Origin: Bacteroidia bacterium
Lineage (GTDB): Bacteria > Bacteroidota > Bacteroidia > Cytophagales > Cyclobacteriaceae
Assembly (NCBI GenBank): GCA_012031955.1
Contig: JAAURZ010000124.1
Span: forward strand, 1-6,866
Direction of reading: 5' to 3'
DNA length: 6,866 nt
Every line of letters begins with the position of its first letter. The first letter of the stretch is position 1. This document shows, piece after piece, positions 1 to 6,866 of this stretch. Below the pieces are notes generated by a model. The model was given only the letters and a program-made list of their open reading frames with translations. It was not told where the DNA came from and did no database searches. The translations under genes were made by a program, and so were the position numbers.

Positions 1-38
1 CTAATTAAGTAAAACGCAGTCAGCTTGTTTTCAAAAGC

Positions 39-70
39 AATCCCGGCTCTGAATAATCAGCGCCGGGATT
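39..70 (-). terminator. Hairpin terminator just downstream of tRNA-Gln
   Basis: A long stem begins three bases after the encoded CCA of the minus-strand tRNA. Positions 39-47 pair with 62-70, then after one mismatch (48 against 61) positions 49-52 pair with 57-60, leaving a four-base loop at 53-56. On the minus strand the stem is followed by a broken T-rich tract; on the plus strand the bases at 69-73 are all T, so it may work in both directions. Its position makes a transcription end or processing hairpin for the tRNA the simplest reading. Confidence 0.7.
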
Positions 71-72
71 TT

Positions 73-148
73 TGGTTGCCCGACCAGGGCTCGAACCTGG
101 ACTCTTCTGAACCAAAACCAGACGTGTTGCCAGTTACACCATCGGGCA
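73..148 (-). tRNA. tRNA-Gln (anticodon TTG)
   Basis: A complete cloverleaf can be folded on the minus strand. The acceptor stem TGCCCGA (148-142) pairs with TCGGGCA (83-77), the discriminator base is A at 76, and an encoded CCA lies at 75-73. The D stem is GTGT/ACAC. The anticodon stem is TCTGG/TCAGA around the seven-base loop TTTTGGT, giving anticodon TTG at 115-113, which reads CAA glutamine codons. The T stem CCAGG/CCTGG encloses the standard TTCGAGC loop. The U1-A72 first pair is typical of glutamine tRNAs. It has its own promoter match upstream and a strong hairpin right after the CCA, so it is probably transcribed alone. No sign of damage. Confidence 0.96.
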
Positions 149-154
149 ATACCT

Positions 155-173
155 CCCGAAAAAGCGGGTTTTT
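155..173. other. Weak hairpin in the tRNA-Gln leader
   Basis: CCCG at 155-158 can pair with CGGG at 165-168 around an A-rich loop, followed by five T on the plus strand (169-173). It sits between the likely tRNA promoter and the mature tRNA 5' end. It may be a processing element or a remnant of tRNA-cluster spacer. The short stem makes a function uncertain. Confidence 0.3.
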
Positions 174-192
174 CACCTCAATTTCAGGCTTG

Positions 193-223
193 CAAAGGTA
201 TTATAATTTTCCAGAATTCTAAA
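193..223 (-). promoter_or_regulatory. Likely Bacteroidota-type promoter of tRNA-Gln
   Basis: On the minus strand, TACCTTTG (200-193) matches the Bacteroidota -7 consensus TAnnTTTG exactly. TTTA (223-220) stands 19 bases upstream, where the -33 box (TTTG or TTG) is expected, and the spacer is AT-rich. Transcription would start near 186, giving a leader of roughly 38 bases before the mature tRNA. It lies between the stop of the DUF4136 gene and the tRNA. Confidence 0.6.
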
Positions 224-238
224 CGGGAGACGCAATTT

Positions 239-811
239 TTAGAGATCGCGCGAGTCGGCTGTGGTGCCTTCAATAAAACCTTCTGCCCAGAAGCGGTATT
301 TGTCCAAAATGGAGATCACCGCGTTGCGCAGGTGGCGCTGGTTATTGAAGTCGATCGAGCCGTACATGGTCGTGGCGTACCCTTGCCAGATAGACCGGTT
401 TTGACGGCGGTCGTAAAACTGGATCAACAGTGTACCCGTACGCATATTCAGCTTTTTCGGATCGTAATTGAGGGTCTCATCCTGGTTGCGAACCCACTCC
501 TCTATGTCGGGTTGATTGTAGCCGTTGAACCGCAGGCTGTCCTGGAACATCTTGAAACCGATAATCAGGTGCGGCTTGTTGTCAGACTGGCGGTAGCCCA
601 AAAACTTCATCCTCGATACAATAGATTTTTCAATCAAAGCATTCACCATCGTCGAGTCGGCGATACCCGCTGGCTTCATGATGTCAAAAGTGCGGTATTT
701 CTTAAAATTACCCTTGTAACTGTAGTCGTATTCGACGGGGAGTTCCTTATAACCAAGGCACGATGTCAACAGCACGAAAAGCAGTAAGCATCCAGATAGT
801 AATTTTCTCAT
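239..811 (-). CDS. DUF4136 domain-containing lipoprotein
   Basis: An intact 190-residue protein. Residues 1-17 are a lipoprotein signal peptide (MRK, then a hydrophobic stretch) ending in the lipobox L-T-S-C with Cys18 as the lipidation site. There is no Asp at +2, so the protein is probably carried to the outer membrane facing the periplasm. The rest has the DUF4136 pattern: an early valine/tyrosine strand, an F-KKYRTFD strand near residues 36-43, a helix with ALIEKSIVSRMKFLGYR around 58-72, a PHLIIGFK strand around 79-86, then GTLLIQFYD and an SIWQGYA strand near 126-147, and a C-terminal helix. DUF4136 proteins are common in Bacteroidota and have no known biochemical role. The ATG at 811 is chosen because it places the signal peptide exactly at the N terminus. 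The gene lies 87 bases after purL on the same strand and probably has its own promoter. Confidence 0.88.
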   Translation of the reverse strand: MRKLLSGCLLLFVLLTSCLGYKELPVEYDYSYKGNFKKYRTFDIMKPAGIADSTMVNALIEKSIVSRMKFLGYRQSDNKPHLIIGFKMFQDSLRFNGYNQPDIEEWVRNQDETLNYDPKKLNMRTGTLLIQFYDRRQNRSIWQGYATTMYGSIDFNNQRHLRNAVISILDKYRFWAEGFIEGTTADSRDL

Positions 812-842
812 AAGCGCTAGTGGTTGGAGGTTGAATTAAGAA

Positions 843-873
843 TGAATTTACTCTAATTCCACACCCCGTACAA
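843..873 (-). promoter_or_regulatory. Possible promoter of the DUF4136 lipoprotein gene
   Basis: On the minus strand, TAAATTCA (850-843) is a partial match to TAnnTTTG, with TTG (873-871) 20 bases upstream in the place of a -33 box. It lies in the 87-base gap between the purL stop and the lipoprotein start. No convincing purL terminator is seen in this gap: an AT-rich near-palindrome at 878-889 leaves no usable loop. This is a weak call that rests on spacing and position. Confidence 0.3.
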
Positions 874-898
874 CAGCGACAATTATTGTTTTGTTAAT

Positions 899-3800
899 CT
901 ATTTGGAGACGGCGGCCACCCATTTTCGCGCATTTACAAAAGCCTCAAGCCACGGTGATACCTGGTCATTTCGACGATTTGGTGGGTAATAGCCCCAATT
1001 CCAGGGGAATAGCGACCTTTCGAGGTGAGGCATTATGGCCACGTGTCTTCCATCGGCGGAGGCCAGCGCGGCGGTAGACATAGTCCGAATCGTTGGGTGT
1101 GCCGGGGTATTCCGGGTAGCTGTACTTGGCTATAATGTTGAAGGTTTTGTCTTGCGGCAGACTAAAACGCCCTTCGCCATGGGCCACCCACACGCCCAAC
1201 CGGGTACCCGCGAGCGAGGCCAGCATCACGGTGTTGTTCTCGGGAACGTCGACGTTTACGAAGATCGATTCAAATTTGCCCGATCCATTGTGGTGCATCT
1301 TCGGATGGTCCGTCATCTCCGGGTACACAAGCCCCAGTTCCATCATCAACTGGCAACCATTGCATACACCCAGGCTCAGCGTATCGTTGCGCTTGTAAAA
1401 ATTATCCAGCACCTCCTTGGCTTTGGGATTGTAAAGAAACGCACCCGCCCAACCCTTGGCAGATCCCAGCACGTCAGAGTTGGAAAAGCCACCCACGAAC
1501 ACGATCATGTTTACGTCGGTAAGGTCTTCACGGCCCGATACCAGGTCGGTCATGTGCACGTCTTTCACATCAAAGCCTGCGAGGTACAACGCGTACGCCA
1601 TTTCGCGATCACCATTACGCCCTTTTCGCGGATGATGGCGGCCTTGATTCCTGATGCGCTGCGACGTTTCGCTTCGATGCCGGTGCCCTCGAAGCTTCCA
1701 TCAAAGCTTGCCGGAAATGTGTACCGAAGCGGTTGCCGCTTGTAGTTTTCATAGCGCTGCTGCGCATGCGCCTGTGGCCGTTGCTTGCTGTCGAGCAAAA
1801 ACGAAGTCCTGTACCAGGTATCGCGAAGCGCATCGATATCGAAACTGAGCACCTTGCCCTGGTGGTGTATCACAGCCTTGCGTTCCTCGCTCACGTAGCC
1901 CAGCAGGTGGTAAGGTATGCCGCGCTCCTGCAGTATTGCCGTCACGCGGTCTGTGTCGCTCACCTGCATTACCACGCCTGGATTCTCACTGAAGAATATT
2001 TTTACGAGATCGCTGCCAAGCGACGACAGGTTGAGCGTGAGGCCTGCGTTGGTTTCTGGGAAAGTCATCTCCAGCAATGTGGTGATGAGGCCTCCTTCTG
2101 ATATGTCATGCCCCGCCAGCACCAGGCCGTCGCGTACCAGTTGCTGCACAGCGCCGAATGCGGTTGAAAAATAGCCAGCATCGTTTACACGGGGTGCCGT
2201 TGTTCCCAACACGCCGAGGACCTGTGCCAGGCAACTGCCGCCGAGTTTGAAATCGTCTTTGGAAAAATCAATATACAGAAGTTTGCTGCCCGCCTCCGGC
2301 CGCAAGCTTGGCGACACAGTCATCGTGAAATTCGACGACGCTGCTGCCGCCGAAATGATGACGGTGCCGGGAGAATAAACCACCTGTCCGTCGGGGTACT
2401 TCTGTGTCATGGAAAGCGAGTCCTTGCCCGTAGGGATGTTGATACCTAATCCGATGGCAAAATCACTTACCGCTTGCACGGCACTGTACAAGCGTGCGTT
2501 CTCGCCGGCATTTTTTGCAGGCCACATCCAGTTGGCGCTCAACGACACGCCTTTGAGCCCATGGGTGAGCGGCGTCCACACAATGTTGGTAAGCGCCTCT
2601 GCAATGGCCAGTTGGCTGCCAGCCACCGGGTCTACCAACGCGGCTCCGGGCGCGTGCCCGATGGAGGTGGCTACACCCGTCAGGCTCAGGAAGTCGAGCG
2701 CCATGATGCCCAGGTTGTTGAGCGGCAGTTGGATGGGGCCGCAGGTTTGTTGATGTGCCACTTTACCCGTCACAGAGCGGTCGACTTTGTTGGTTAACCA
2801 GTCCTTGCACGCCACTGCTTCAAGTTGAAGCACGTCGATAAGGTATTTTTCAATCAACGAAGCATCATAACCGATGTCGCCGTACTGTGTTGTCTGCGTG
2901 GTGTCTTTAAGAATGGTCTTCGGCGATGCGCCAAAGAGATGAGAGAGTTTGAAATCGATGGGCTTTTTTCCTGTCCCTCTTTTTCGAACACCAGCCTTTT
3001 GTTGCCGGTAGCCTCGCCTATCACATACATTGGCGCGCGCTCGCGCGCGGATACTTTCTGCAAGGTTTCGAGGTCTTTGCTCTTGATGGCCAGCCCCATT
3101 CGTTCCTGCGACTCGTTGCTTATTATCTCCTTGTCAGAAAGGGTAGGATCGCCGACAGGCAGCTTGTCGAGGTGCATGGTGCCGCCGGTTTCTTCCACGA
3201 GTTCGGAGAGGCAGTTTAAGTGGCCGCCGGCGCCGTGATCGTGAATGGAGACAATGGGATTTTCTTTGGCTTCCACCATGGCGCGGATGGCGTTCATCAC
3301 GCGTTTTTGCATTTCTGGATTGGAGCGCTGTATGGCGTTCAATTCAATCGCATTGCCATATTCGCCGGTAGCCACCGACGACACCGCACCACCACCCATG
3401 CCTATGCGGTAGTTGTCGCCGCCAAGCAGCACAATGCGGTCGCCCGCCTCAAGGTGTTCCTTCTGGCTGTCTTTCAACTTGCCGAACCCGATGCCACCTG
3501 CCAGCATGATCACCTTGTCGAAGCCAAAAGTTTTTCCAGCCTCTGCGTGCTCGAACGTGAGCACACTGCCGCATATAAGCGGTTGGCCGAATTTGTTGCC
3601 GAAATCGGAGGCGCCATCCGACGCCTTGATCAGAATTTCCTCCGGCGTTTGATATAGCCATTTGCGCGCCTCCACTTGTTGCTCCCACGGCCGGCCTCCA
3701 TCCAGGCGTGGGTATGAGGTCATATACACCGCAGTGCCAGCCAGCGGCAATGCACCCTTGCCACCCGCGAGCCTGTCGCGTATTTCTCCGCCGGAGCCGG

Positions 3801-4585
3801 TAGCCGCGCCATTGAACGGTTCAACCGTGGTGGGAAAATTGTGCGTCTCCGCCTTCAGCGAAATCACCGAGTCAATGTCTTCAACCGCGAAGAAGTCGGC
3901 AACATCCTGGCGGAGCGGGGCGAATTGTTCAATAGTCGGCCCTTTTATAAAAGCCACGTTGTCTTTATACGCTGAAACCAGCAGACCAGGGTTTTCCTTC
4001 GATGTCTTCTTGATGAGTTGAAAAAGCGTGAAAGGTTTCTCTTCGCCATCGATAATAAAAGTGCCGTTGAAAATTTTGTGCCGGCAGTGTTCCGAATTCA
4101 CCTGCGAAAAACCGAATCACTTCGGAGTCGGTGAGTTTCCGCCCGAGGTCCTTGCTCACCTGTTCGAGGTAGGCGATCTCCTCGTCGCTCAGTGCCAGGC
4201 CCTCCTGCTCATTGTATGTGGCAATGTCGTCGATGTCGCGAATGGATTCAGGCTCGTGGTAGATGGTAAAGATATCCTGGTCGAGCACATCATAGCGATG
4301 TTGCAGCATCTTGTCGAACGCCTTGTCAGCGCCGCCGTCAGTAAACTCTTCGATCCGTGTTATTCCGGCAATGCCCATCGTCTGCGTAATTTCCACCGCG
4401 TTGGTGCTCCAGGGCGTCACCATCTCCTTGCGGGGGCCAACGAAATGGCCCGTCAACCGGGGTTCGCCAATTGGTTCAGCGTTGCCAAACAGCCATTGGA
4501 GTTTCTGGATATCAATGATTTGCAAAGGCTGCGCCGTCCCAACCGCATAAATCGTGTTGGTGGCAGAACGGAAAAATAAGATCAT
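899..4585 (-). CDS. purL: Phosphoribosylformylglycinamidine synthase (FGAM synthase), broken by four one-base indels
   Basis: Converts FGAR, glutamine and ATP to FGAM, step four of de novo purine synthesis, in the cytoplasm. This is the long fused form with its own glutaminase domain. Repairing the indels gives 1228 residues, a normal length. From the N terminus: PurS-like region (about 1-150), NSEHCRHKIF (163-172), the KAETHN motif (244-249) and GSGGEIRD (263-270) of the first synthase half, PTGKDSLSM in the second half, and a class I amidotransferase domain from about 980 with Cys1075 (GVCNGCQ), His1136 and Glu1138 (HGEG). Indels inferred from the frame: one extra base near 4114-4117, one missing A in the six-A run at 2964-2969, one missing A at 1615-1616, one extra base near 1076. 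Their net effect is zero, so the ends share a frame. As written, only fragments would be translated (4585-3965, 4101-2854, 2857-1565, 1601-966, 1081-899). The ATG at 4585 begins the family's usual MILFFRS N terminus. Sequencing error is more likely than a pseudogene. Confidence 0.93.
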
Positions 4586-4611
4586 CAGAGAATGGCGATT
4601 GTTAAGATGCG

Positions 4612-4619
4612 CAAAAGTA
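4612..4619 (-). promoter_or_regulatory. Likely -7 box of the purL promoter
   Basis: TACTTTTG on the minus strand matches TAnnTTTG exactly and lies 26 bases before the purL start codon, implying a leader of about 20 bases. I see no good -33 box at the usual spacing. The leader is too short to hold a purine riboswitch. Confidence 0.45.
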
Positions 4620-4667
4620 ACACCCTTTCAGGTTTTTTCGTCTGTTATTTATCTACTTTTTGACAAC

Positions 4668-4684
4668 ACGCGGGATAGCCGCGT
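4668..4684. repeat. Perfect inverted repeat between hydrolase and purL
   Basis: ACGCGG (4668-4673) and CCGCGT (4679-4684) form a perfect six-base-pair stem around a five-base loop. It lies 68 bases past the hydrolase stop and about 50 bases upstream of the purL -7 box. There is no T-tract directly after it on either strand, so it is not a textbook terminator. It could still end hydrolase transcription or act as a protein-binding site. The rest of the 4586-4752 gap shows no gene. Confidence 0.35.
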
Positions 4685-4752
4685 CAACTGTTTCATGCCT
4701 CTGGTTGAACAACTGTGCATGGCTATTCAAGCGTTGCCGTATTGCTGGATAT

Positions 4753-5587
4753 TCACGATTTCTTTTGCGTCGGATGCGTGCTTGAGCGCAGGTAACGGCC
4801 GGCTGCTTCTATCAACTGGCTGTGGCCCGCATCAAGCGCTACAACCGTGGCGGTGTCGCACTTCTTCGCGAGTATGCCAACATGGTCTTTGGTGATCACG
4901 GGTCGCGCCGGCCGACGAAGGTGACCAAAGGAATACAAAGCGCGCCATGGTGTTGAACAAACCCGGCCCGGCGCTAAGTTTTCTGAACGAGACCCAGCTT
5001 TTATATACCCGCGCTCGTTGTTCAGGCGACTGCATCTGCTTCCTGGCAAAAGCCATAAGTCCGCCGCTGATGACGCCAACACTTCGTGCGAGCATAGCCA
5101 GCATCACGAAAATACCAGGCTGTGTTACTGTAAGGCGGAAGAGTGCCCGGCCAGGTGCAGACTTGGTGGCCACCCTGTACCACGCGTTTTCAGAGATGCC
5201 GTCGGGAGCAATCAGCACCACCCTGTCCACCATGTTGGCGTGCAATTCGGTAGTGGCGATGGCAAAGCGCGCGCCGATACTGTAACCGACCACACCAAAC
5301 CTGGTCACGTTCTCCTGTTCAAGGAATTTTCTGATGAACTGGTCCCACACTTCCGGCGTGATGGGTTTGTGCCCGGGTGTCCATGCACTTCTGCCATGAT
5401 GAAACAAGTCGAAGGCGTAGCAACTGGTTCCGTCGCCGAGCAGTTCGGCAAATTTCTCAAAACGCCGATGGTCCTGGCCAAAGCCATGAAACAGCAGCCA
5501 TACCACCGGCCCCGAGCCATAACGTTGGTAGTACAGGCTGGAACCGGCGAGTTCCACACAACGGCCTTTCACATTCGCATCAACCAT
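4753..5587 (-). CDS. Alpha/beta hydrolase, broken by two one-base deletions near the 3' end
   Basis: A cytoplasmic alpha/beta-fold hydrolase of unknown substrate; the repaired length is 278 residues. The oxyanion-hole motif HGFG is at 34-37, a D-x-x-x-H-G-R-S segment at 60-67, and the nucleophile elbow G-Y-S-I-G at 101-105 with Ser103. After repair the acid is Asp229 (GRRDP) and the base is His256 (AGH), so the triad is complete. The frame breaks twice: a base is missing near 4935-4936, between ARF and IPLVTF, and another near 4899-4902, between RRDP and VITKDH. Without repair the first frame runs on to 4832 with unrelated residues and loses Asp and His. The ATG at 5587 is chosen because family-like sequence begins just after it; the frame stays open upstream to 5869, but that stretch antiparallels the sigma gene. 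It has no signal peptide. Same strand as purL, 167 bases upstream of it. Confidence 0.85.
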
Positions 5588-5649
5588 GGCACGACAAATT
5601 AGCAAAATCAGACAGCATTGCTGACGCCGTTTGTTGGGGCGCGATACGT

Positions 5650-5657
5650 TATCTTTG
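5650..5657 (+). promoter_or_regulatory. Likely -7 box of the sigma factor operon promoter
   Basis: TATCTTTG matches TAnnTTTG exactly on the plus strand in the divergent gap between the hydrolase and the sigma gene. A TTTG at 5630-5633 could be the -33 box, but its 16-base spacer is shorter than the usual 19-21. Transcription would begin near 5664, leaving a leader of about 90 bases. A second, poorer match (TATATTTT) lies at 5692-5699. No good match is seen for the minus-strand hydrolase in the same gap. Confidence 0.5.
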
Positions 5658-5753
5658 CACGGGCTAACATCCGCCGCCGGCCCTGGAAAGCTATATTTTT
5701 CAGGCGACTGCAATAAACCCGATCCTGTCGCGTCAATACACCTAAAATCAAAG

Positions 5754-6314
5754 ATGGCGATGGACCTGGCCATGCAAGCAAAAGAACAGACATTTTTGAA
5801 GGAAAAAGACCGGTTGCTGAGTTTTATCCGCAACCGTGTGTCTACGCTGGAGGAAGCAGAGGACATCATGCAAGATGTGTTCTACCAGTTTGTGGCGGGC
5901 TATGATACCATTGAGTCACTCGATCGCGTTACATCGTGGCTTTTCTCGGTGGCCCGAAACAAGATCATCGACCGCTACCGGCGCGACGCCGTTCGACCCA
6001 AACGCGCCGACTTTCAAGGCAACGCCGGCCAGGAAGACGACGCCCCGCTTACGCTGCAGGAAATACTACCGGATTTGGGAAACACACCCGACGAGGCATT
6101 TCTCCGCGAAACTTTGTGGGACGCGATTATGGAAGCGCTCGACGAATTGCCGCGCGAGCAGCGCGAGATTTTTATTCAGAATGAACTGGAGGAAAGAAGC
6201 TTTCGCGAAATAGCCGAAGAAACCGGTGTGTCGATAAACACATTGCTGTCGAGGAAACGATACGCGATCCTGGCCTTAAGGAAGAAGTTGCAACGATTGT
6301 ACAACGATATTTAG
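5754..6314 (+). CDS. ECF-family RNA polymerase sigma factor (sigma-70 group)
   Basis: An intact 186-residue sigma factor that would direct RNA polymerase to a small set of promoters. Region 2 spans about residues 14-83: EEAEDIMQDVFYQF (33-46) is the core-binding part and SVARNKIIDRYRR (65-77) the -10 recognition helix. An acidic linker (about 85-118) follows, then region 4 (about 120-182) with the LDELPREQREIF helix and the helix-turn-helix SFREIAEETGVSINTLLSRKRYA split by its turn near 157-160. There is no sigma region 3 or 1.1, as expected for ECF factors. The ATG at 5754 (or 5760) is preferred over the upstream open frame because residues before it resemble no sigma sequence. The gene is followed 23 bases later by a small membrane protein gene, almost certainly in the same operon. 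No typical anti-sigma factor gene is seen next to it. Target genes are unknown. Confidence 0.92.
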   Translation: MAMDLAMQAKEQTFLKEKDRLLSFIRNRVSTLEEAEDIMQDVFYQFVAGYDTIESLDRVTSWLFSVARNKIIDRYRRDAVRPKRADFQGNAGQEDDAPLTLQEILPDLGNTPDEAFLRETLWDAIMEALDELPREQREIFIQNELEERSFREIAEETGVSINTLLSRKRYAILALRKKLQRLYNDI

Positions 6315-6337
6315 AAAACAGAAAACAAGAGCAAATT

Positions 6338-6697
6338 ATGAAACGAGGATGGAAAGTTGTGTTATGGATACTCTTTGGTGTGCTCATCGTAGCACTCATA
6401 GGAGGTCTCACGATGCAACTGTGGAACTGGCTCGTGCCCGCGCTTTTCGGAGGACCTTACATCACTTTCTGGCAAACCCTGGGTTTGTTGCTGCTGAGTA
6501 AGATCCTCTTTGCCGGGCTGGGCAAAGGGCACCACCAAGGCGGCGGACCACCATGGAAACACCAATGGAAGAAAAAAATGTACGAGAAATTTTCGCACAT
6601 GAGCCCCGATGAACGAGAAGCCTTCAAGCGCCGCATGGCCGACAAGTGGTGCTCGCAGAGCCGGGAGCAGGACGATGAAGGAAGTTCAAACGTTTGA
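6338..6697 (+). CDS. Small two-helix membrane protein in an operon with the sigma factor
   Basis: A 119-residue protein of unknown function. It has a short basic N terminus (MKRGWK), a first membrane helix at about 7-27, the loop QLWNWLVPALFGGPYITF (27-44), and a second helix at about 45-61. A glycine/histidine/lysine-rich stretch (62-81, with HH at 65-66 and PPWKHQWKKK) follows, then a helical tail with SPDEREAFKRRMADKWC (89-105). The positive charge at both ends predicts N-in, C-in topology, so the tail faces the cytoplasm, where it could contact the sigma factor. From memory, similar small proteins with a WNWL-PALFG-P-ITFWQ core occur after ECF sigma genes in other Bacteroidota. A membrane tether or modulator of the sigma factor is an inference. 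The SPDEREAF segment loosely recalls Spy/CpxP-type stress proteins, but no periplasmic signal peptide is present. Single Cys105. Confidence 0.8.
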   Translation: MKRGWKVVLWILFGVLIVALIGGLTMQLWNWLVPALFGGPYITFWQTLGLLLLSKILFAGLGKGHHQGGGPPWKHQWKKKMYEKFSHMSPDEREAFKRRMADKWCSQSREQDDEGSSNV

Positions 6698-6704
6698 TCA
6701 GCAC

Positions 6705-6720
6705 CGCGACACACATCGCG
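6705..6720. repeat. Perfect short inverted repeat at the DUF5916 break
   Basis: CGCGA (6705-6709) and TCGCG (6716-6720) form a five-base-pair stem with the loop CACACA. It lies 7 bases past the stop of the small membrane protein gene and exactly where DUF5916-like sequence ends. No T-tract follows on either strand, so I do not call it a terminator. Confidence 0.35.
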
Positions 6721-6866
6721 CCGCAGCCGCAGCACCGAGAAGTTGTTGGCCGGAGCAACGGTAGCCCCGGTCCGTGCATTCACCGCGGATTCAGTCTGCA
6801 TGTTGAGCAGGCCGACGTTGTATTTACCGGCCTTTCCCGAGACACGGCCGCCGCCAAGAATGGTGA
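6706..6866 (-). pseudogene. Internal fragment of a DUF5916-family protein, cut off at its 3' side and by the window edge
   Basis: Reading the minus strand from the right edge gives about 50 residues that I recognise as the central part of a DUF5916 protein. ILGGGRVSGKAGKYNVGLLN is followed by MQTE, then a short variable piece, then APANNFSVLRLRRDV. These large Bacteroidota proteins usually carry an N-terminal carbohydrate-binding-like domain (CBM9-like) followed by a beta-rich DUF5916 region, and are thought to act at the cell envelope. The N-terminal part lies beyond the window. After RRDV (about 6712) the expected continuation is absent. The frame stays open to a stop at 6457, but those residues are only the antisense of the small membrane protein gene. 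So the gene is either truly 3'-truncated, or a wrong join or poor sequence end lies here. The family call rests on remembered sequence style. Confidence 0.6.

Noticed and set aside
25..222. 65-residue plus-strand open frame across the tRNA region
   Set aside because: It runs antisense through the tRNA-Gln and its promoter, and its residues show no protein-like pattern.
1035..1745. Long plus-strand open frame opposite the end of purL
   Set aside because: It is the antisense shadow of well-conserved PurL sequence; the other plus-strand frames at 3220-3657, 4028-4579 and 5018-5602 are shadows of the same kind.
3033..3049. Near-palindromic run of alternating G and C
   Set aside because: It lies inside purL and simply encodes the conserved-looking SARERAP stretch in GC-rich codons.
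2964..4117. Programmed ribosomal frameshifting in purL
   Set aside because: Four shifts in both directions, two of them not in slippery runs, in an enzyme not known for recoding. Sequencing error or mutation explains them better.
4586..4611. Purine riboswitch in the purL leader
   Set aside because: The predicted leader is only about 20 bases, too short for the known purine aptamer, and no three-way junction can be drawn.
5588..5869. Upstream extension of the hydrolase reading frame
   Set aside because: The frame is open but runs through the divergent promoter region and antisense to the sigma factor; its residues resemble no hydrolase N terminus.
6675..6764. 29-codon plus-strand open frame starting inside the small membrane protein gene
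   Set aside because: Short, alanine/arginine-rich, and antisense to the better-supported DUF5916 fragment.
1..6866. CRISPR array, insertion sequence, phage or toxin-antitoxin genes
   Set aside because: No repeated spacer pattern, transposase-like protein, terminal repeats with target duplications or small toxin pair can be seen, and every sizeable stretch is explained by the genes listed.

Overview
The window looks like a chromosomal segment of a free-living Bacteroidota bacterium with moderately high GC for that phylum, possibly Cytophagales or Chitinophagales; the order is a guess. The signs are the fused, about 1230-residue PurL with Bacteroidota-style wording, a DUF4136 lipoprotein, a DUF5916 fragment, an ECF sigma factor paired with a small two-helix membrane protein, no clear Shine-Dalgarno sites, and several matches to the Bacteroidota -7 promoter box TAnnTTTG.

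Layout. At 39-223 lies a minus-strand tRNA-Gln(TTG) with its own promoter and a strong 3' hairpin. At 239-811 (minus) is an intact DUF4136 lipoprotein gene. At 899-4585 (minus) is purL, the de novo purine enzyme FGAM synthase. It is recognisable from start to stop, but four single-base indels break it into five overlapping reading frames. A 167-base gap (4586-4752) holds the likely purL promoter and an inverted repeat. At 4753-5587 (minus) is an alpha/beta hydrolase with an intact Ser-Asp-His triad and two single-base deletions near its 3' end. The divergent intergenic region 5588-5753 carries a good promoter match for a plus-strand two-gene operon: an ECF sigma factor (5754-6314) and a 119-residue two-helix membrane protein (6338-6697). 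From about 6706 to the right edge is part of a minus-strand DUF5916 gene whose recognisable sequence stops abruptly just past the end of the small membrane protein gene.

How the genes fit together. Most are housekeeping or generic neighbours rather than one pathway. The only clear functional unit is the sigma factor with its small membrane partner, which probably forms an envelope-linked regulatory pair. I found no phage, transposon, CRISPR array, toxin-antitoxin or defence system, and no convincing new system. The most notable signal is the cluster of six one-base indels in two otherwise well-preserved genes. That fits uncorrected long-read sequence errors better than gene decay, so the protein models for purL and the hydrolase should be read as repaired versions.
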